The position numbers and the translations under genes are program-made. The notes below the pieces were generated by a model. It was not told where the DNA came from and made no database searches. It worked only from the letters and a program-made list of their open reading frames with translations. Of a DNA stretch of 15,841 bases, positions 12,135 to 15,841 are shown in pieces. Position 1 is the first letter of the stretch. Each line of letters opens with the position of its first letter. Source of the DNA: Actinomycetota bacterium (GTDB taxonomy: Bacteria; Actinomycetota; Actinomycetes; Streptosporangiales; Streptosporangiaceae); contig PLIQ01000219.1 of NCBI GenBank assembly GCA_003140115.1, positions 1 through 15,841 of the forward strand, given 5' to 3'.

Positions 12135-12644
12135 TTACATCGAGGCCGCGGGAGCGGTCATCTGGTCGAGCAGGTCACGGGTCCGGGAGATGCGGGAGTC
12201 CAGGTCGGTGAGGAAGCCGTCGATAGCCTGCCGCTTGGCGTGGACGGTGGCGCGCAGTTCCTCCTGCAGCCGCAGGCTTTCCGTGAGCAGCCCCTGGCGG
12301 TCGGCCGCGCTGGTGTCCTCGTGGTGCCAGGCCTGCCTGATCTCCGCGAGCCGGTCTTCGTTGCGCAGGACGACGGCGATCTCGTCGAGGTTGAGCCCGA
12401 GCAGGGTTTGCAGCTGCCGGATGCGCGCCACCCTGGCCAGATCGTCCTGGGAGTAGCGACGCATGCCGCCGGGCGTGCTGGCGCAGGGGGTGAGCAGGCC
12501 GATCTGCTGGTAGTAGCGGAGCGCCCGTTCGGATGCGCCGGTGCGTGCCGCCGCGGCGCCGATGCCGAGCAGCTGGCCCGCGTCGGTGTCCTGACCCGCA
12601 GCGGCGTCCTGGCCCTCGGTGGTGTCCTGGCCCGCTCCAGTCAC
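12135..12644 (-). CDS. MerR family transcriptional regulator
   Basis: A 169-residue MerR-type regulator. The winged-helix domain (about 25-92) begins LLGIGAAAARTGASERALRYY and continues through GGMRRYSQDDLARVARIRQLQ. The C-terminal half (about 95-165) is a charged helical region, the usual antiparallel coiled-coil dimerisation helix. The only cysteine, Cys54, is in the wing, so metal sensing is unlikely and an organic ligand is more probable. The N-terminus has three six-residue repeats, GQDTTE, GQDAAA and GQDTDA (residues 5-22), which is unusual. The frame is open further upstream into the transporter gene, but the GTG at 12644, 4 nt after the transporter stop, is chosen. It has GGAG upstream and keeps the genes coupled. 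It probably controls its own operon with the efflux pump. Confidence 0.88.
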   Translation of the reverse strand: MTGAGQDTTEGQDAAAGQDTDAGQLLGIGAAAARTGASERALRYYQQIGLLTPCASTPGGMRRYSQDDLARVARIRQLQTLLGLNLDEIAVVLRNEDRLAEIRQAWHHEDTSAADRQGLLTESLRLQEELRATVHAKRQAIDGFLTDLDSRISRTRDLLDQMTAPAASM

Positions 12645-12648
12645 GGGG

Positions 12649-14475
12649 TCACCCGCTCCCGCGGACGGGCGTCCCGCCCGATAGACCGGGCAGGTCCGCC
12701 TCCTCGTCCAGGCCCACCAGCCCGGCCGTCTCGGCGGCACCCTCGGCCAGTTCCTCGATCAGGGGTTGGGGGGTGGCGTGCAGGTAGAGCCGGGGACGCA
12801 GGGCCGAGGCGACGACGGCGATCCCGGTCGCGATGGCGGCGAAGGTGAAGGCCAGGTGCATGCCGTGCGCGAAGGGCTGCTCGATCAGCTGCGGGAAGAA
12901 CGACCGGCCGGTGATGTAGGTGACCTGGCGGGCGGACATGTGCTGCAGCGCGCCGGTGGGGCCGAGTAGTTCCCTGATCGGGTTGTAGCCGAGGAACGCG
13001 GAGAACAGGCTGCCGATCGGCGGCTCGTTGGCCACGAGGTGGGCTGGGCCCGGGGCCACGCCGGCGGCGGTCAGCCCCTTGTATAGCTGAGCGGGCAGGC
13101 GCGCGGCCAGGCCCAGCGTGACGATGGTGAAGAACAGGCCCATGGACAGCACGGTGGCCGAGTTCTGGAACGTGTTGAGCATCCCGGCGCCCACACCGCG
13201 CTGCTCGGGCGGCAGGCTGTTCATGACCGCCGCCTGGTTGGGGGAGAAGAACATGCCCATGCCGACCGCGAACAAGAAGATCAGCGCCGCGAACCAGATG
13301 TAGCTGAAGTTGATCGGCAGCAACTCGAGCAGCAGGAAGGCCGCGCCCGACAGGAGCAGGCCTACGGTAGACAGCACCCTGGCTCCCCACCGGTCGGAAA
13401 GAGCGCCGGAGACCGGGCCGACCAGGAGGAATCCCACGGTCAGCGGCACCAGGTAGATGCCCGCCCACAGCGGGGTCTGGCTGAAGCTGTAGCCGTGCTG
13501 CGGCAGCCAGATGCCCTGCAGCCAGATGATCAGCATGAACTGCAGGCCGCCGCGGCCCAGTGCGCCGAGCAGGCCGGCGATGTTGCCCAGGGTGAACGCC
13601 CTGAGCCGGAACAAGCTGAGCCGGAACATCGGCTGGGCCACCTTGGTCTCGACCCAGCCGAACAAGACGAGCACCGCGATGCCACCGAAGACCGCGGTCA
13701 GCACCCACGGGTTGCCCCAGCCCGTCGGGCTCCCGCCGTAGGGCAGCAGCGAGTACACGATGCCGGTCAGCAGCGCGATCAGCCCGGCCGCGAACAGCGC
13801 GTTGCCCAGCCAGTCGATCTTGGCCGGAATGCGCACGCCGTTGTCGTGCAGCTTGAGGTACGCCCACACCGTGCCGAACAGGCCGAACGGCACCGACACC
13901 AGGAAGACCAGGCGCCACTCCACTGGGGCCAGCACGCCGCCGAGGATCAGGCCGAGGAACGACCCGGCCACCGCGGCGATGCCGTTGATGCCCATCGCCT
14001 TGCCCCGCTCGTCAACGGGGAAGGCGTCGGTCAAGATCGCGCTGGAGTTGGCGAACAGGAACGCCCCGCCGACCCCCTGGAAGACCCGCATGATGATGAT
14101 CCACAGCGCCCCCGGCGGCCCGGTGAGCCACGTCACCGACAGCAGGATCGAGAAGAACGTGAACACCGCGAAGCCGAGGTTGTACATCCGCACCCGGCCG
14201 TAGATGTCGCCTACCCGGCCCAGGCTGACCACCAGCACGGCGGTGACCAGCACGAAGCCCATGAACACCCACAGGAAGTAGCTGGTGTTGGCGGGGGTGA
14301 GCGGGTTGAGGTTGATGCCGCGGAACAGGTCCGGGAGGGAGATCAGCAGGATCGACTGGTTGATCGTCACCATCAAGATGCCCAGCGTGGTGTTCGACAG
14401 GACGACCCACTTGTAGTTCCTGCCCAAACCTCCGTCTGCCGGGTCCTCCTGCTGCGCTGGTGCCCCGGCCTCCAT
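12649..14475 (-). CDS. MFS drug efflux transporter, DHA2 (14-helix) family
   Basis: A 608-residue major facilitator superfamily transporter of the EmrB/QacA (DHA2) type, a proton-coupled multidrug exporter in the cytoplasmic membrane. About 14 hydrophobic segments run from residue 22 to about 560. MFS motif A appears as LGRVGDIYGRVRM (85-97), the motif B region as IIMRVFQGVGGA (127-138, Arg130), and the antiporter motif C as GSFLGLILGG (171-180). The C-terminal tail of about 50 residues is acidic and cytoplasmic, longer than in most family members. The ATG at 14475 has an AGGAG ribosome site about 7 nt upstream. It is followed by the MerR gene after 4 nt. Drug resistance or export of a metabolite are both possible. 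The substrate cannot be told. Confidence 0.95.
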   Translation of the reverse strand: MEAGAPAQQEDPADGGLGRNYKWVVLSNTTLGILMVTINQSILLISLPDLFRGINLNPLTPANTSYFLWVFMGFVLVTAVLVVSLGRVGDIYGRVRMYNLGFAVFTFFSILLSVTWLTGPPGALWIIIMRVFQGVGGAFLFANSSAILTDAFPVDERGKAMGINGIAAVAGSFLGLILGGVLAPVEWRLVFLVSVPFGLFGTVWAYLKLHDNGVRIPAKIDWLGNALFAAGLIALLTGIVYSLLPYGGSPTGWGNPWVLTAVFGGIAVLVLFGWVETKVAQPMFRLSLFRLRAFTLGNIAGLLGALGRGGLQFMLIIWLQGIWLPQHGYSFSQTPLWAGIYLVPLTVGFLLVGPVSGALSDRWGARVLSTVGLLLSGAAFLLLELLPINFSYIWFAALIFLFAVGMGMFFSPNQAAVMNSLPPEQRGVGAGMLNTFQNSATVLSMGLFFTIVTLGLAARLPAQLYKGLTAAGVAPGPAHLVANEPPIGSLFSAFLGYNPIRELLGPTGALQHMSARQVTYITGRSFFPQLIEQPFAHGMHLAFTFAAIATGIAVVASALRPRLYLHATPQPLIEELAEGAAETAGLVGLDEEADLPGLSGGTPVRGSG

Positions 14476-14497
14476 GCAAGCTCCTCTCGAGATCCCG

Positions 14498-14521
14498 ACT
14501 CTAACTCTGACGTTAACGTTA
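14498..14521 (-). promoter_or_regulatory. candidate MerR operator and -10 box upstream of the efflux gene
   Basis: ACGTTAACGT (14510-14519) is a perfect palindrome inside a 14-bp imperfect one (14508-14521, 12 of 14 symmetric). On the minus strand a -10-like TAGAGT lies at 14503-14498. The palindrome would sit in the long promoter spacer, where MerR proteins bind. The matching -35 box is poor (AAAGAT or GCAAAG), so this is tentative. The site also lies upstream of the divergent gene at 14638. Confidence 0.4.
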
Positions 14522-14637
14522 TCTTTGCCGGAGAGGAATTGCCAGCGCCCGGACCGGTGAAACGGAGGCCGGGCTACAGTTACAACAGGTGGCCGTCGGC
14601 CGGGAATGTCCGGCCGGAAATGTGAGGTGAGGTCGCG

Positions 14638-15744
14638 ATGAGCGAGTATGGGCTGCGGCTCGGATCAGCGGACGTGCGGTCCGCGGGGCCGATCACGTTC
14701 GGACCCGCGGGGATCTTGTTCCTGGCCGACAACGGCTCGGCCACGGTGTTCGCGGTGGACGTGGCCGATCCTGGCCCGGCGGCCGACCCGGAGCCGTTCG
14801 ACCTGGCGGACGTGGATGCGCGGATCGGTTCCTATCTGGGCTGCGCGGCCAGCGACGTCGACATCCGGGACATGGCGGTGCACCCGGTATCGCACAGCGT
14901 GTACCTGTCGGTGCAGCGCGGCCGTGGTGACGCCGGCCAGGCGGTGCTGGTGCGGATCGGCGTGCCCGACGGCACGGTTACCGACGTCCCGCTCGACCAG
15001 GTACCTGTCGCGCAGACGGCGATCGGCGACGCCCCGGCCGAGGATGATGAGCGGCAGGACGTCACGCTGCCCTCCGGCGACCAGGGCGAGGAGGTCACGT
15101 ACGGCGGGCGGACGATCCGCATCCTGCGGCGCCCGATCCGGACCTCGACGGTCACCGACATGGCCTACGTCGACACAGACCCGGGTGCGCTGCTGGTCGC
15201 GGGGCTGTCGAACGAGGAGTTCTCCTCCAGGCTGCGCCGGATCCCGTTCCCGTTCGGGGATGACGTCACCGGCAACAGCCTGGAGATCTTCCACGTGTCG
15301 CACGGGAAGTGGGAGACGGCGGCGCCGATCCGTACGTTTGTCCCGTACGACCACGGTGCGAGCATCCTGGCCAGCTACACCTGCACGCCGGTGGTGCATT
15401 TCCCGCTGGCCGGCCTGGCCCCGGGCAGCAAGGTGGTCGGGCGGACCGTCGCCGAGCTGGGCTCGATGAACCAGCCGCTCGACATGGTGTCGTTCGCCGA
15501 CGAGGGCGAGGAGTACCTGCTGGTGGCCAATTCCTCGCACGGCCTGATCAAGATCGCCTGCCGCGACATCGACGGCCAGGCGGCGCTGACCACGCCGCAG
15601 GAGCCAGTCGGCGTGCCCAGGGAAACCAAGGACCTCCAGGGCATTACCCGTCTGGCCAACCTGAATGGCGGCTACGTGCTGGCCTTGCAGGTTGACGGGG
15701 ACGGCCGGCGTCACCTGCGTTCGCTGAAGAGCGCCTCGCTCTAG
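14638..15744 (+). CDS. unrecognised protein with beta-propeller-like repeats
   Basis: A 368-residue protein I cannot assign to a named family. Several stretches share a pattern of a short strand, Asp-Met or similar, a Gly turn and a hydrophobic strand: ITFGPAGILFLADNGSATVF (19-38), IRDMAVHPVSHSVYLSVQRG (76-95), VTDMAYVDTDPGALLVAGLS (172-191), LDMVSFADEGEEYLLVANSS (281-300) and LQGITRLANLNGGYVLALQV (333-352). This recalls blades of NHL/SMP-30-type beta-propellers. There is no signal peptide, lipobox or membrane segment, so it is probably cytoplasmic. The ATG follows GAGGTGAGG at good spacing. It is divergent from the efflux gene, and its TAG overlaps a possible next start (TAGTG), suggesting an operon running out of the window. 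Function unknown. Confidence 0.85.
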   Translation: MSEYGLRLGSADVRSAGPITFGPAGILFLADNGSATVFAVDVADPGPAADPEPFDLADVDARIGSYLGCAASDVDIRDMAVHPVSHSVYLSVQRGRGDAGQAVLVRIGVPDGTVTDVPLDQVPVAQTAIGDAPAEDDERQDVTLPSGDQGEEVTYGGRTIRILRRPIRTSTVTDMAYVDTDPGALLVAGLSNEEFSSRLRRIPFPFGDDVTGNSLEIFHVSHGKWETAAPIRTFVPYDHGASILASYTCTPVVHFPLAGLAPGSKVVGRTVAELGSMNQPLDMVSFADEGEEYLLVANSSHGLIKIACRDIDGQAALTTPQEPVGVPRETKDLQGITRLANLNGGYVLALQVDGDGRRHLRSLKSASL

Positions 15745-15841
15745 TGAGCCGGGTCGCCGCGGCCAGCATCGCGTGGTCGCAATGCCGCGGCGCCGACTGC
15801 GTCCGGCTGAGCGGCCTCGCTGCCGGACCCAGCCTCGCTGC
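15744..15841 (+). CDS. possible start of the next gene in the operon (3' end outside window)
   Basis: A GTG at 15744 overlaps the last base of the preceding stop codon (TAGTG). The frame stays open for 32 codons to the window edge, beginning MSRVAAASIAWSQCRGADCV. Such one-base overlaps are common in translationally coupled actinobacterial operons. Two cysteines in CRGADC are notable but too little is visible to identify a family. There is no separate ribosome site. Chance open frames are frequent in GC-rich DNA, so this is tentative. Confidence 0.35.
   Translation, partial: MSRVAAASIAWSQCRGADCVRLSGLAAGPSLA

Noticed and set aside
12645..12740. A longer MerR protein starting inside the transporter gene at 12740
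   Set aside because: The extra residues are antisense-like and Arg/Pro/Trp-rich, and they overlap the transporter's 3' end. The GTG at 12644 gives a normal coupled start.
14609..14618. TCCGGCCGGA palindrome near the start of the gene at 14638
   Set aside because: A 10-bp palindrome of C and G mainly is common by chance at this base composition, and no promoter element is associated with it.
13495..14625. A 376-codon plus-strand open frame opposite the efflux transporter
   Set aside because: It is extremely rich in Gln, Glu, Arg, His and Pro, as expected for the complement of membrane-helix codons. The opposite strand is a recognisable 14-helix transporter.

Overview
The window is high-GC DNA with GTG and TTG starts, strong third-position G/C bias and actinobacterial gene families, so it most likely comes from an actinomycete chromosome. 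No rRNA, tRNA, CRISPR array, transposase or plasmid gene was seen. No species can be named from sequence alone.

Left part (1-10001): a gene set for acyl-CoA breakdown. On the + strand are the 3' half of an NAD(P)-dependent aldehyde dehydrogenase, a pair of MaoC/hotdog proteins that look like the two halves of a HadA/HadB-type hydratase, and an alpha/beta hydrolase. A MoxR-type AAA+ ATPase converges on the hydrolase. Divergent from the ATPase is etfBA (electron-transfer flavoprotein). Its upstream region holds a candidate sigma70-type promoter whose -10 box lies inside a perfect TAATTTGA-N6-TCAAATTA dyad. Converging on etfA is a three-gene minus-strand operon: two acyl-CoA dehydrogenases with the look of an alpha2beta2 partner pair, and a 775-residue tandem CaiB/BaiF CoA-transferase. 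A coherent reading is CoA transfer onto an acid, dehydrogenation with electrons passed to a dedicated ETF, hydration by the MaoC pair, and later hydrolase or aldehyde dehydrogenase steps. The substrate is unknown.

Middle (10002-12134): a candidate promoter for the dehydrogenase operon, a possible 41-codon small gene with an excellent Shine-Dalgarno, then about 430 bases of AT-richer, dyad-rich DNA. Next comes an orphan soluble PAS-histidine kinase whose C-terminus carries 21 uninterrupted collagen-like Gly-X-Y triplets encoded by tandem DNA repeats.

Right part (12135-15841): a DHA2-type drug efflux transporter followed, 4 nt after its stop, by a MerR-family regulator. This is a typical self-regulated efflux pair with a palindrome upstream. 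Divergent from it is an unrecognised 368-residue protein with beta-propeller-like repeats, whose stop codon overlaps the possible start of another reading frame that leaves the window.

The most unusual items are the collagen-tailed kinase, the apparent loss or change of canonical catalytic residues in several acyl-CoA enzymes (both dehydrogenases, one transferase half, the MaoC subunit), the operator-embedded etfBA promoter, and the structured AT-rich gap before the kinase.
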